Assembly (NCBI RefSeq): GCF_016862795.1
Contig: NZ_BONQ01000128.1
Span: 62,001-126,000, forward strand
Source of the DNA: Dactylosporangium siamense
GTDB lineage: Bacteria > Actinomycetota > Actinomycetes > Mycobacteriales > Micromonosporaceae
Direction: 5' to 3'
Length of the DNA: 64,000 nucleotides
Each line of letters starts with the position of its first letter. The stretch's first letter is position 1. The position numbers and the translations under genes are program-made. Positions 9,689 through 17,651 of this stretch are shown here, in pieces. A model generated the notes under the pieces. The model did not search any database, was not told the DNA's origin, and saw nothing but the letters and a program-made list of their open reading frames with translations.

Positions 9689-11743
9689 CTACCAGGCGAT
9701 GGCTGCCTCCCAGGTCCGGACATACGCCTCGGCACCGGACATGAGCTGCTGCCGGAGCAGCGCGCTGTCACCGCCGGCCTGCTGGATGAGGTCGGTGGTC
9801 CAGTCGGCGAACAGGCCGTACTGCGCGGCGCCGTCGGTGTTGACGTCGAAGGTGCGCGACCCGAAGACCTGCCGGCTCACCGTGGTGCCGTTCGGCGCGG
9901 TGAACGGGTAGATCAGCGGGCTGGCCGCCGCGTTCGGGCGCGGGTTCGCCTGGTCGCCGAGGCCGTTGACGTCGGTGCCGTAGCCGTAGCCGGTGATGGC
10001 GTTGCCGTGCGGCGCGGCGCGGTTGGCACGCCACTCGCTGAGGAACTCCGGCACCGAGTTGGCGTAGGTGGCCACGAACCCGCCAAGACCCAGAATCCGG
10101 TCGATCATGGTCGGGTCGGACCAGCTGTGCACCGAGGTCACGCCCGGGTAGTGCGCCGCCGCCGCCATGTCCAGCACCGCGGTGGCGGTCTTCACGCTCA
10201 TGTGGTCGACGTGAATGATCATGCCGCGGTCCATCATCTTCTGGATGAGGTACCGGCCGAGGCTGGTCAGCCCGCGGGTGTTGCAGATCTTGCCGCTGGG
10301 GTACACGGGCAGCACCGCGCCGGGCGGCAGGCCCACCACGCCGAAGGCCAGCAGCTTGACGAGGTCGTCGCTGACCAGCGGCTGCTCGTTGTCGGACGGG
10401 CCGGTGCAGCTGGTGGCGGTCCACCAGTGCCCGGTGGACAGCAGGTTGCCCAGGTTGACGAACGCCCCGCTGACGCCCGCGTCGAACCGGGTGCCGCCGA
10501 AGGCGTTGTCGAACTTGTGGATCGGGTACAGGCCGGAGACGCCGAGCGACTGCAGCTCGTTGAGGCCCGCGTCGATCTGGGCCGTGGTGCACTGCGGGAC
10601 GTCGTTGACCTCGCGGCAGCCGAAGATCTCCGAGTTCTCCACGCCGATGGTCACGGCCAGCTTGCCCTGCGCGGCGACGCTGCGCACCTGGGCCGGCGTG
10701 GTGGCGATGCGGAACCAGCCCTTGCCGGCGCCGCCGTTCTGCGCGTCGATGTAGTCCTGCATCGAGTACAGGTAGCGGGACTGGACCCGGATCTGGTCCA
10801 TCTCGTCGCAGGACGTGTCACGGTAGGGGAACAGCTCGCAGATGGACCTGTTCGCGACGAGCAGCGCGTTGAGCACCCGCTGCCCGGCCCGCCAGGACCG
10901 CTCGATGCCCCGGTAGTACGACTGCTCGTGCAGCAGCGAGTTGTGCTGCGGCCAGTCACCGAACGTCGGCCAGCCGTCCTCCGGCGAGTTCACCGCGTCC
11001 GTGCCGCCGACGATCGCCTCGAACAGCGCGCCCACGTTGAGGCTGCGGTGGGTGTCGCAGCCCGCGAGCGCGACCTGCACGCCGCCGGACGCCCACGCCT
11101 CACCGCAGTGCATCTGCCCGCCGAACGCGGCGGCGGCGGTGATGTGGGCGTGCGCGTCGATCGTTCCCACGAGCTTGCCGCTGCCGTCGACACCCGGCGC
11201 GGCGGTGCCGGTGACGCCCGGGTCGATGTCGGGCGGCGTGACACACCCCGCCGCGGTGGCGAGGGCGACGGTGTACGACGAGCCGGCCGCACCGAGACTC
11301 CACAGGAACGAGCCCATGACCTGGCCGGTGGCCGTGGCGGTGAACCGGTACCGGTCGCCCACCTTGGCGACGGTGAAGTCGGCCCGGTCGCCGTAGGAGT
11401 CGCCGGCCATGATGAAGCTGACGACGCTCTGGTACGCGGGTTTGCCGTCGGAGCCGATGAGCTCGTACCGGCCGAGCTGGGTGGCCTCCAGGCGGAACGA
11501 CGTGGCCGAGGACGCCGAGGAGGTGAAGCCGTAGCCCGCCCCGCTGCGCACCACGTAGCCAACCGAGGTGGAGCCGTTGTAGACGCGCAGCGAGGCACAG
11601 GTGCCGTCCAGCGCGTCGGCGTTCGCCGTGATCGCCGCGGCCGAGGCGGCCGGCACGGCGACGACAGTGGTCGCGACGAGCGGGAGGAGCACGACGGAGG
11701 TGAGGGTGATCAGGCGGGATGGATGGCGCAGTGACAGGGACAT
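9689..11743 (-). CDS. Secreted membrane-dipeptidase (M19)/amidohydrolase-like protein
   Basis: 684 residues. A signal peptide with AAS/A-rich cleavage region ends near residue 36. Residues about 40-160 form a beta-rich module of the kind found before secreted hydrolases. From about 190 the metal-dependent hydrolase starts with IDAHAHI (HxH). Later possible metal or active-site elements are GVENSEIF, YPIHKFDNAFGG, HVDHMS and TSVHSWSD, in M19 order. The end is QQLMSGAEAYVRTWEAAI. It is larger than plain renal dipeptidases (~400 aa) because of the added N-terminal module. Likely acts on extracellular peptides or amides; substrate unknown. Confidence 0.78.
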   Translation of the reverse strand: MSLSLRHPSRLITLTSVVLLPLVATTVVAVPAASAAAITANADALDGTCASLRVYNGSTSVGYVVRSGAGYGFTSSASSATSFRLEATQLGRYELIGSDGKPAYQSVVSFIMAGDSYGDRADFTVAKVGDRYRFTATATGQVMGSFLWSLGAAGSSYTVALATAAGCVTPPDIDPGVTGTAAPGVDGSGKLVGTIDAHAHITAAAAFGGQMHCGEAWASGGVQVALAGCDTHRSLNVGALFEAIVGGTDAVNSPEDGWPTFGDWPQHNSLLHEQSYYRGIERSWRAGQRVLNALLVANRSICELFPYRDTSCDEMDQIRVQSRYLYSMQDYIDAQNGGAGKGWFRIATTPAQVRSVAAQGKLAVTIGVENSEIFGCREVNDVPQCTTAQIDAGLNELQSLGVSGLYPIHKFDNAFGGTRFDAGVSGAFVNLGNLLSTGHWWTATSCTGPSDNEQPLVSDDLVKLLAFGVVGLPPGAVLPVYPSGKICNTRGLTSLGRYLIQKMMDRGMIIHVDHMSVKTATAVLDMAAAAHYPGVTSVHSWSDPTMIDRILGLGGFVATYANSVPEFLSEWRANRAAPHGNAITGYGYGTDVNGLGDQANPRPNAAASPLIYPFTAPNGTTVSRQVFGSRTFDVNTDGAAQYGLFADWTTDLIQQAGGDSALLRQQLMSGAEAYVRTWEAAIAW

Positions 11744-11884
11744 GATGGCGGTGCCCCTTCCTACGTGCCGGAACGCACGATCCGGCGACCGGATTGAAGT
11801 CAGATCAGCGTCTGATAGACCCCGGTGACTGTCAACAGGAGGCGAGAATTTTTCGACTTTCGTGGCATTGCCGAGGCGGGCGGC
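11744..11884. promoter_or_regulatory. Intergenic region with two palindromes before the M19 gene
   Basis: Between the ATPase stop and the M19 start, both on the minus strand. Two perfect palindromes stand 9 bases apart: ATCCGG-CGA-CCGGAT at 11780-11794 and ATCAG-CGT-CTGAT at 11804-11816. Either could be an operator for the M19 gene, or the GC-rich one could end the ATPase transcript. A stretch with five T at 11851-11855 is unusual for this genome. Confidence 0.4.
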
Positions 11885-12433
11885 CTACCCGGCCCAGTTC
11901 CGGAGGCACCCGTCGATGAGCTCCGCCCGCTCCTCGACGGTTCCGGCGGGTACGTCGAGCAGCTCGAAGCCGTGTTCCCGGTACGCCCGCTCGTGGAAAC
12001 GCGCGAACGCGACCGACTGCTCGAAACTGATCCGCCGCACCGCGGTCGGCGTGACGAACCCGAGCAGCTGCACGAAGAAGACCCGGCGCTGGTAGGTCCC
12101 CTCGGCCGCCACCCGGTCCAACTCCTCCGCCAGGACCGGCGGCACCGGCAGGCCGAGGTAGCGGGCCAGGGCGAGCGTGCAGAACGGCGACCGGTCGAAG
12201 ACCTGGACCGTGGTCGCCGGCGGCGCGGGCTGCTCCAGCCGCTCCCGCTGCAGGAGCGTGATCGCGTCGATGAACCCCGGTTCGCGCCACGCCACGTCGG
12301 CGCCCCGGGCCTGCAGGCGGACGTTGACGTCGGTCGCCGCCTCGTCGACCACCGCGTATCCGCGGCCCCGCAGCGCCGCCAGGACCGTCGTCTTCCCGGC
12401 GCCCGGCGCGCCAGTGATGATGTATCGCCGCAT
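11885..12433 (-). CDS. Small AAA/NadR-like P-loop ATPase
   Basis: 182 residues starting MRRYIITGAPGAGKTTVL, so the Walker A motif is at residues 8-15. The following AVVDEAATDVNVR and VFDRSPFCTLALARYLGLP patterns match the AAA_28 family of small ATPases/kinases related to NadR, which often phosphorylate a small molecule. The start is fixed by AAAGGAG 8 nt upstream of ATG 12433; longer frames run into the tandem repeat. There is no partner in an operon. Substrate unknown. Confidence 0.83.
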   Translation of the reverse strand: MRRYIITGAPGAGKTTVLAALRGRGYAVVDEAATDVNVRLQARGADVAWREPGFIDAITLLQRERLEQPAPPATTVQVFDRSPFCTLALARYLGLPVPPVLAEELDRVAAEGTYQRRVFFVQLLGFVTPTAVRRISFEQSVAFARFHERAYREHGFELLDVPAGTVEERAELIDGCLRNWAG

Positions 12434-12451
12434 GAGGGCGACTCCTTTCGG

Positions 12452-12540
12452 GCTTGGTTGCTTTGGCTGCTTGGGCATGGGTGCTTGGTTGCTTGGGCAT
12501 GGGTGCTTGGGCATGGGTGCTTGGTTGCCTGGGCATGGGT
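12452..12540. repeat. Short tandem repeat, 8-bp and 14-bp units
   Basis: Two word types alternate on the plus strand: GCTTGGTT (12452, 12483, 12519) and GCTTGGGCATGGGT (12469, 12491, 12505, and a one-base variant at 12527). The order is A-spacer-B-A-B-B-A-B'. The tract lies 18 bases upstream of the ATPase start, inside its presumed leader just 5' of the Shine-Dalgarno. It is T-rich and unlike its neighbours. Repeat-number variation between strains would be expected. Confidence 0.85.
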
Positions 12541-12687
12541 GCCGAGCCGGTGCCCTCGAAGGGCCGGCGAGTGATGAGGATTGGCCGCGGAAGCGCGGCG
12601 AGGAGACCGGCGATCCGGTCAGCTACGAGCCGGTGCGAAGTCCGCACGGGCGAGCCGTCCACCCATACTAGGCCCGGCCCGACCTTC

Positions 12688-12693
12688 TATGGT
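12688..12693 (+). promoter_or_regulatory. Candidate -10 element (TATGGT) of a leaderless VOC transcript
   Basis: TATGGT ends 6 nt before the ATG at 12700 and there is no Shine-Dalgarno, so transcription could start at the A of the start codon. Confidence 0.45.
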
Positions 12694-12699
12694 GGGCCG

Positions 12700-13113
12700 A
12701 TGGCATCGGTCAAGCAGTTCCAGGTCACCTTCGACTGCGCGGAACCCGCGCTCGTCGCCCGCTTCTGGTGCGACGCGCTGGGCTACGTCCCGCCGCCGTC
12801 ACTGGAGGGTTACGCGCCGCAGCCTGGGGTGCAGGGCCCGGCGTCGGCGTGGTGCAGCGATCCCACCGGCGTCGGCCCGCGGCTGTACTTCCAGCGCGTC
12901 CCCGAAGGCAAGGTCGTCAAGAACCGGGTGCATCTCGACATCCGTGTCGGCACCGGCCTGGTGGGCGACGCGCGCGTGGCCGCGCTGGAGGCCGAGTGCG
13001 CCCGGCTGATCCCGCTCGGCGCGACCCGCGTGCGGCTCCTGGTCGCCGACGAGGAAAACGAGTCGTGCCTGGTGATGCAGGACGTCGAGGGCAACGAGTT
13101 CTGCCTGGACTGA
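12700..13113 (+). CDS. VOC-family (glyoxalase-like) protein
   Basis: 137 residues, one vicinal-oxygen-chelate module of the Glyoxalase_6 type: MASVKQFQVTFDCAEPALVA, WCDALGY, then VHLDIRVGT with the mid-chain His-Asp strand and an end reading VMQDVEGNEFCLD with the metal-type Glu. Proteins of this kind act as lyases, dioxygenases or binding/resistance proteins; substrate cannot be read. The ATG at 12700 is preferred because TATGGT is 6 nt upstream and the family begins here. The next gene starts 13 bp downstream and may be cotranscribed. Confidence 0.88.
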   Translation: MASVKQFQVTFDCAEPALVARFWCDALGYVPPPSLEGYAPQPGVQGPASAWCSDPTGVGPRLYFQRVPEGKVVKNRVHLDIRVGTGLVGDARVAALEAECARLIPLGATRVRLLVADEENESCLVMQDVEGNEFCLD

Positions 13114-13126
13114 GCGACTAACCCTT

Positions 13127-13945
13127 GTGGATCTTGCCAGCCTGGCGCACGTCACCGACAATTCGGTTGGCAGCCAGGTCGAGCGGCGGAGGTATGCGAT
13201 CAGCAACCATCGTGTCATCCGAAGGTCTCGGCCCTATGTGGTGACCCCCGCGGTTGCGATGATCCTGCTCGCCGTGAACGCGGTCTGGGACGTCGTCTGC
13301 CAACGCATCGGGCGGGACGAATGGATTGTCCTGGACACCGGCTCGACGATCACCCTCCTGGTGGCGGTCGGCGGTGCGACGCTGGCCCGCGGCCAATACG
13401 CAATGACGGTCCGGCCCTATCTGGGCTGGCGTTTCACCCGCGACGACAAGGGGCGCGGGCGGGTGACGAGCCCCGAGGGCGCGCCACGGGCGATCCACCT
13501 GTACGTGCACAACGGCGGCAGCGGTGTGGCGTTCGTGGAGAATGTCCGCTACCGGCTGGAACTGGCCGGCGGTCCGACACCCGACGACCGCGCCGGGCCA
13601 TCACCCTGGCTCACGCTGGACCAGACGAGACAGCAACTGCGCCAGATCGGACTGATCGAGGAGCGCGACTTCTACCTCATGATCATCGGTCCGGCACCGA
13701 TGCCACCGACGGCGAACCCGTTCGACGGCGTCCACGTCCTGAGTCTGACCTCACGCGCGGTCCATTCCATCAGCAACCTCGACATCAGGTTCAGAGCGAC
13801 GGACCTGGTCGGCGACGTCCACGAGTGGACGCTCACCGACTATGTCGCGCCACAACACCGGGCCGAGATCCGGGCCTATCACGCCACGCCCACACCCACG
13901 CCCGCCGGCGATCCGGCGGTGGCCCCGGGCCCCCGGGAGGAATGA
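13127..13945 (+). CDS. Membrane protein of unknown function
   Basis: 272 residues from GTG 13127. Two hydrophobic segments, at about residues 37-53 and 70-85, are followed by a soluble beta-rich domain of about 170 residues (WRFTRDDKGRG, IHLYVHNGGSGVAFVENVRY) and a Pro/Thr-rich tail. The NGGSGVAF..VRYRL strand resembles the small Ig-like domains found in predicted membrane-stress proteins, but no family was recognised. It follows the VOC gene by 13 bp. The first 35 residues are poorly supported and the start may be internal. Confidence 0.6.
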   Translation: MDLASLAHVTDNSVGSQVERRRYAISNHRVIRRSRPYVVTPAVAMILLAVNAVWDVVCQRIGRDEWIVLDTGSTITLLVAVGGATLARGQYAMTVRPYLGWRFTRDDKGRGRVTSPEGAPRAIHLYVHNGGSGVAFVENVRYRLELAGGPTPDDRAGPSPWLTLDQTRQQLRQIGLIEERDFYLMIIGPAPMPPTANPFDGVHVLSLTSRAVHSISNLDIRFRATDLVGDVHEWTLTDYVAPQHRAEIRAYHATPTPTPAGDPAVAPGPREE

Positions 13946-13970
13946 ACCGAACCCACCGCGCAGGCCAGGC

Positions 13971-14297
13971 CGACGCGGATCGGCCCGGCTGACCACCACG
14001 ACAACCAGGCGCGGCGGCAGCACGAGACAACGCCACCCGGCCGCCGAGCCGACGCGGATCAGCCGGGCCTGCAGACGGCACGAGGCAATACCGCCCGCCA
14101 GCCGAACCAACGCGGATCGGCCGGGCCGGCAACCACGACACCCAGGCGCGGCGGCAGCACGAGGCAACACCGCCGCGCCGCCGAGCCGACGCGGATCAGC
14201 CGGGCCGGCAACCACGACAACCAGGCGCGGCGGCACGAGAAAGCCGCCCGGCGGTCGGGCCGACGTGGATCGGCCCGACCGGATACCGCGACGGGCG
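13971..14297. repeat. Imperfect ~79-bp tandem repeat array
   Basis: Five units begin with the core CGACGCGGATC(A/G)GCC(C/G)GG at 13971, 14050, 14108, 14187 and 14261, giving spacings of 79, 58, 79 and 74 bp. Longer units share ACCACGACAACCAGGCGCGG and an end in GCCGAGC. The array fills the whole gap between two convergent genes and stops 3 bp before the stop codon of the WGR gene. All frames through it give low-complexity Arg/Pro/Thr text, so I treat it as noncoding. Units contain GC-rich inverted segments and may act as a terminator or structured RNA. Confidence 0.85.
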
Positions 14298-14299
14298 GG

Positions 14300-15718
14300 T
14301 CAGACGAGGCGGCGGATCTCGCCGTGGGCGCGGTAGAAGCCACCCCGGCTGGCCTCGCGGATCTCCGGGACGACATAGCGGGCCTGCGGCTCGCGGATGC
14401 CCTTCGGGAACTGGACCTGCCAGTCGGAGTGGTAGCCGGGCGTGACGACGCGGATGCGCAGGCGGCCGCCCTCCTCGAAGCACTCGACGACCACGCCGCC
14501 GGAGGAGTCGGTGGCGACCTCGACGGTGGTGGAGGGGGCGACGGCCTCCATGCGGGGCGCCTTCACGTCGACATACTCGGGCACGACGCCCTGCTCGGCG
14601 GCGCGAACGGCCTCCTCGCTGGCGTCGATGCAGGCGAGCGACCCGTCGGTGGTGACGATGTAGAGGCGCTCGTTGTGATACTGCATCGAGTAGGCGCTGC
14701 CGCAGCCGGTGCCGAGCTTCCACAGGCGGGTGCCGTCGGCCGCGAAGCAATACACCGAGGAGCTCGAGTCGCCGGCGAAGACGTAACGGCCGTCGGGGGC
14801 GGCGGCGCAGGAGTAGATGGTGTTGTCGCAGCGGTAGCTGACGGAGGTCTGGCCGCTCTTGGTGAAGGACAGGACCTGGTTGGAGGACATGCCGGCGTAG
14901 AGGGTGTCGCGCTCCTGCCAGCCGAACAGGACCGCGCCGCGGGTCGGCTGGTTCCACAGCTCCTTGCCGGTGCGCCAGTCGTAGCTGGTGACGCCCTTGC
15001 TGTGGCCGTGGTGCACGGCGTTGTCGTCGCAGCGGACCATCCAGCCGCTGGAGCCGTTGCCCTGCTGGCGCCAGAGGAACTCGTCCTCGTGGTCGATGCT
15101 GCAGATGCCGCCCTTGGCGTCGGCGACGCCGAGGACGCCGTCGTGGATGTCCAGCCAGTAGATGTCGATGTCGGGGGCGATCGCATAGGCGATCCGCGGG
15201 ATCTTGCCGGACAGGTCATAGACGTTGCCGTCATCGCAGCCGGCATAGAGCCAGTCGTCGTCGGCGACGATGCACTTCACCCCGTCGGGGAGCTGGAACT
15301 GGCGCTCGACCTGCGCGTCGTGGGTGAGGGTGGTGACGACGCCGGCCTCGTTGCCGACCATGCAGACCCGGTCGTCGACGAAGATGCCGAACGCGGAGGA
15401 GCCCGACTTGTAGCGCCACAGCAGCGGTGCGGTCTTCGCGGTGGAGCGGGCGCTGACGATGACGCGGCGGGACACGGAGCGTTTGGCCCGCTGGCCGGCA
15501 ACGGCCGGGGCGTAGCCCTTGCGGGACTTCTCGCCGATCTTCTTCGCCGCCTCGGCGGTCGCCTTGGCGTGGTCGGGGTATGTCGTGGTCTTCAGCGTGC
15601 CGGGGTCGCCGATGCGGCCGTAGCGGATCGACATCTCGGCGCCGTCGACGGTCACCTCATAGAACTTGTGGGCGCTGCCGCTGTCCTCGGACAGCTCGAG
15701 ATAGGTCGTCTGGGGCAT
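14300..15718 (-). CDS. WGR-domain protein with a beta-propeller
   Basis: 472 residues. Residues 1-70 form a WGR domain (YLELSEDSGSAHKFYEV, SIRYGRIGDPG, then YPDHAKATAEAAKKIGEKSRKGY), the DNA-end/nucleic-acid binding fold known from PARPs and bacterial MolR. From about 95 the protein is a run of about seven WD/PQQ-like blades (LWRYKSGSSAFGIFV, LYAGCDDGNVYDL, YVFAGDSSSSVYCFA, LYIVTTDGSLACID), and a last 60 residues add a beta-rich cap. No catalytic PARP domain is present. No signal peptide, so cytoplasmic. The ATG at 15718 has GAAAGG 10 nt upstream. Function unknown; a nucleic-acid-tethered scaffold is one guess. Confidence 0.8.
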   Translation of the reverse strand: MPQTTYLELSEDSGSAHKFYEVTVDGAEMSIRYGRIGDPGTLKTTTYPDHAKATAEAAKKIGEKSRKGYAPAVAGQRAKRSVSRRVIVSARSTAKTAPLLWRYKSGSSAFGIFVDDRVCMVGNEAGVVTTLTHDAQVERQFQLPDGVKCIVADDDWLYAGCDDGNVYDLSGKIPRIAYAIAPDIDIYWLDIHDGVLGVADAKGGICSIDHEDEFLWRQQGNGSSGWMVRCDDNAVHHGHSKGVTSYDWRTGKELWNQPTRGAVLFGWQERDTLYAGMSSNQVLSFTKSGQTSVSYRCDNTIYSCAAAPDGRYVFAGDSSSSVYCFAADGTRLWKLGTGCGSAYSMQYHNERLYIVTTDGSLACIDASEEAVRAAEQGVVPEYVDVKAPRMEAVAPSTTVEVATDSSGGVVVECFEEGGRLRIRVVTPGYHSDWQVQFPKGIREPQARYVVPEIREASRGGFYRAHGEIRRLV

Positions 15719-15794
15719 CGGTCACGGCCTTTCGAATACGGATCAACGAGGGGGCGCCGACAGCGTAGCGACGACCACCGACAAAAATTGAAGG

Positions 15795-16721
15795 GTGCTG
15801 CATCTGCGGGTCATCTCCCCACCGGACCGGACCGACGAGGTCGTCCGGATCATCGAGGCCGCCCCCGGCGCGACGAACCTGGTCGTGCTGCCGGGCGCGG
15901 CCCGCCAGCCCGACGGCGACCTCGTGCTCTGCGACGTCGTCCGGGAGGCCGGCAGCCAGGTCCTGTCCGCCCTGCGCCGGCAGCGCATCCACGAGGTCGG
16001 TTCGATCGCAATCGACCACGTCGACGTGGCGTTGTCCAACGTCGCGGCCGCCGCCGCGGACGCCGCGCCGGGCCTGGCCAGCGACGCGGTGGTGTGGGAC
16101 GAGATCGAGCAGAAGACCGGCGACGAGACCGAGCTGTCCGGCACCTACCTGGCGATGTTCGCGATCGCCACCATCATCGCCGGCATCGGCGTGCTGCTCG
16201 ACCAGCCGATCCTCATCGTCGGGGCGATGGTCGTCGGACCGGAGTTCGGTCCGCTCGCGGCACTGTGCGTGGGGATCATCCGGTGGCGTCCGGGGTTCAT
16301 CAGACGCGCGTCGATCGCCCTGGTCGTCGGGTTTCTGACAGCGATCGTCGTGACGATCGGCACCACGTACCTGCTGGATCTCGTCGGCCTGGTCGACAAG
16401 GGCATGCTGCTGCGGGAGCGGCCGCTGACCGACTTCATCTGGCGACCCGACGCGTTCTCGTGGGTGGTCGGCTTCTTCGCCGGGATCGCCGGGATGTTGT
16501 CGCTGACCTCGTCGAAGGCCGGGCCGCTGATCGGCGTGCTGATCTCGGTGACGACCGTGCCCGCGGCGGCGAACATCGCGGTCGCGATCGCCTACGGCGT
16601 CATGCACGAGGCGCTCGGCTCGGCCGTCCAGCTCCTGCTGAACCTCGCCGCGATCGTGACCGCCGGCGTGCTCACGCTGCTCGTGCAGCGCTGGTTCTGG
16701 AACCGGAAGGCAATGGCATGA
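15795..16721 (+). CDS. DUF389-family membrane protein
   Basis: 308 residues. The N-terminal ~110 residues are soluble (MLHLRVISPPDRTDEVV..., a ferredoxin-like regulatory fold in this family). The C-terminal part has six hydrophobic helices and the DUF389 signature VGAMVVGPEFGPLAALCVGI. The family is widespread but biochemically undescribed; a transporter or channel role is usually assumed. The last codons overlap the next gene as ATGA, so translation is coupled to the Rsm22-like methyltransferase. Start GTG 15795 is weakly supported. Confidence 0.87.
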   Translation: MLHLRVISPPDRTDEVVRIIEAAPGATNLVVLPGAARQPDGDLVLCDVVREAGSQVLSALRRQRIHEVGSIAIDHVDVALSNVAAAAADAAPGLASDAVVWDEIEQKTGDETELSGTYLAMFAIATIIAGIGVLLDQPILIVGAMVVGPEFGPLAALCVGIIRWRPGFIRRASIALVVGFLTAIVVTIGTTYLLDLVGLVDKGMLLRERPLTDFIWRPDAFSWVVGFFAGIAGMLSLTSSKAGPLIGVLISVTTVPAAANIAVAIAYGVMHEALGSAVQLLLNLAAIVTAGVLTLLVQRWFWNRKAMA

Positions 16722-17650
16722 CCGACCTCCGTGAGGCCCTCGACCAACTCCTCGAAGCCGTCCCGCCGAAGCGGCTGGCCGAGTCGGTACAGCGGCTCAT
16801 CGCCGACTACCGCAGCGGCCGGCCCGCCGACGAGCCGCTGCTGCGCAACATGGTCGACGTGACCGCGTACGCCGCGTACCGCATGCCGGCCACCCACGCC
16901 GCGGTCGCCGCGGTACTGGCACAAATCACGATAAGTCCGAAAAGTGTGCTGGATGTCGGCGGCGGGTCCGGCGCCGCGACCTGGGCGGCCCTCGCCGCGT
17001 TCCCGGCGCTCGACACCGTGACCATCCTCGACCAGGTCCCGGAGGCGCTCAAGCTCGGCCAGCGCATGCTCCCCCGCGCGACCTGGCAGGAGTGGCATCT
17101 CGGCGAACCCACGGACACCGCCGACCTGGTGCTGGTGTCCTACGTCCTGGGCGAGCTCACCGAGGACGCGCAGCACGACCTGGTCGACGCCGCCGGCGCC
17201 GCCGCCCGCCAGGCAGTGGTCATCGTCGAACCGGGCACTCCCCTGGGGTACCGGCGGATCCTCGACGCACGACAGCGGCTGCTGGAACAGGGCTGGACCG
17301 TCGCGGCGCCGTGCCCCCATCAGCAGCAGTGCGGCATGACCGGCAAGGACTGGTGCCACTTCTCCGTCCGCGTCAACCGCTCCGCCCTGCACCGCAAGGT
17401 GAAGGACGCCGCGCTCGGCTACGAGGACGAGAAGTTCGCCTACGTCGCGGTGACGAGACAGCCGACCGAACAGCAGGGACGGGTCGTGCGGCACCCCGCG
17501 TTCCGCAAGGGGCTCGTCACGCTGCAGGTCTGCAACCCGGACACGACCGTCGGCCCGACCCTGGTGTCCAAGCGGGAAGGCCCGACCTACAAGGCCGCCA
17601 GAGACGCGGAATGGGGCGACCGGTGGCCGCCCCATTCCGAAGAGCACTGA
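16718..17650 (+). CDS. Rsm22/METTL17-like small-ribosomal-subunit methyltransferase-fold protein
   Basis: 310 residues. The SAM-fold motif VLDVGGGSGAATWAA is at about 81-95, followed by LVSYVLGEL and VVIVEPGTPLGYR. The family mark is the cysteine cluster C199, C205, C213 and a distant C272 (APCPHQQQC..WCHFSVRVNR, LQVCNPD), which in METTL17/Rsm22 binds a [4Fe-4S] cluster. Eukaryotic members are mitoribosome assembly factors; the bacterial role is unclear. The GYEDEKFAYVAVTR stretch is also typical. It starts inside the DUF389 stop codon (ATGA), and its 3' end contains a strong hairpin. Confidence 0.87.
   Translation: MTDLREALDQLLEAVPPKRLAESVQRLIADYRSGRPADEPLLRNMVDVTAYAAYRMPATHAAVAAVLAQITISPKSVLDVGGGSGAATWAALAAFPALDTVTILDQVPEALKLGQRMLPRATWQEWHLGEPTDTADLVLVSYVLGELTEDAQHDLVDAAGAAARQAVVIVEPGTPLGYRRILDARQRLLEQGWTVAAPCPHQQQCGMTGKDWCHFSVRVNRSALHRKVKDAALGYEDEKFAYVAVTRQPTEQQGRVVRHPAFRKGLVTLQVCNPDTTVGPTLVSKREGPTYKAARDAEWGDRWPPHSEEH
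17608..17638. terminator. Hairpin terminator overlapping the end of the Rsm22-like gene
   Basis: An 11-bp perfect stem, GGAATGGGGCG (17608-17618) with CGCCCCATTCC (17628-17638), encloses 9 bases. It lies within the last codons of the methyltransferase and just outside the stop of the convergent GH9 gene, so it could stop transcription from both sides. There is no long U tract. Confidence 0.6.
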
Positions 17651-17651
17651 A

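Noticed and set aside
9425-11734. 770-codon plus-strand frame opposite the M19 gene
   Set aside because: High GC makes long antisense frames common; the minus strand holds the signal peptide and metal motifs.
13971-14297. Tandem repeats as a CRISPR array
   Set aside because: Units are 58-79 bp, diverged and lack regular unique spacers; no cas genes are present.
14324-16717. Long upstream extension of the Rsm22-like frame
   Set aside because: The first ~800 codons are a shadow of the WGR and DUF389 genes. The SAM-fold protein starts at ATG 16718, which overlaps the DUF389 stop.
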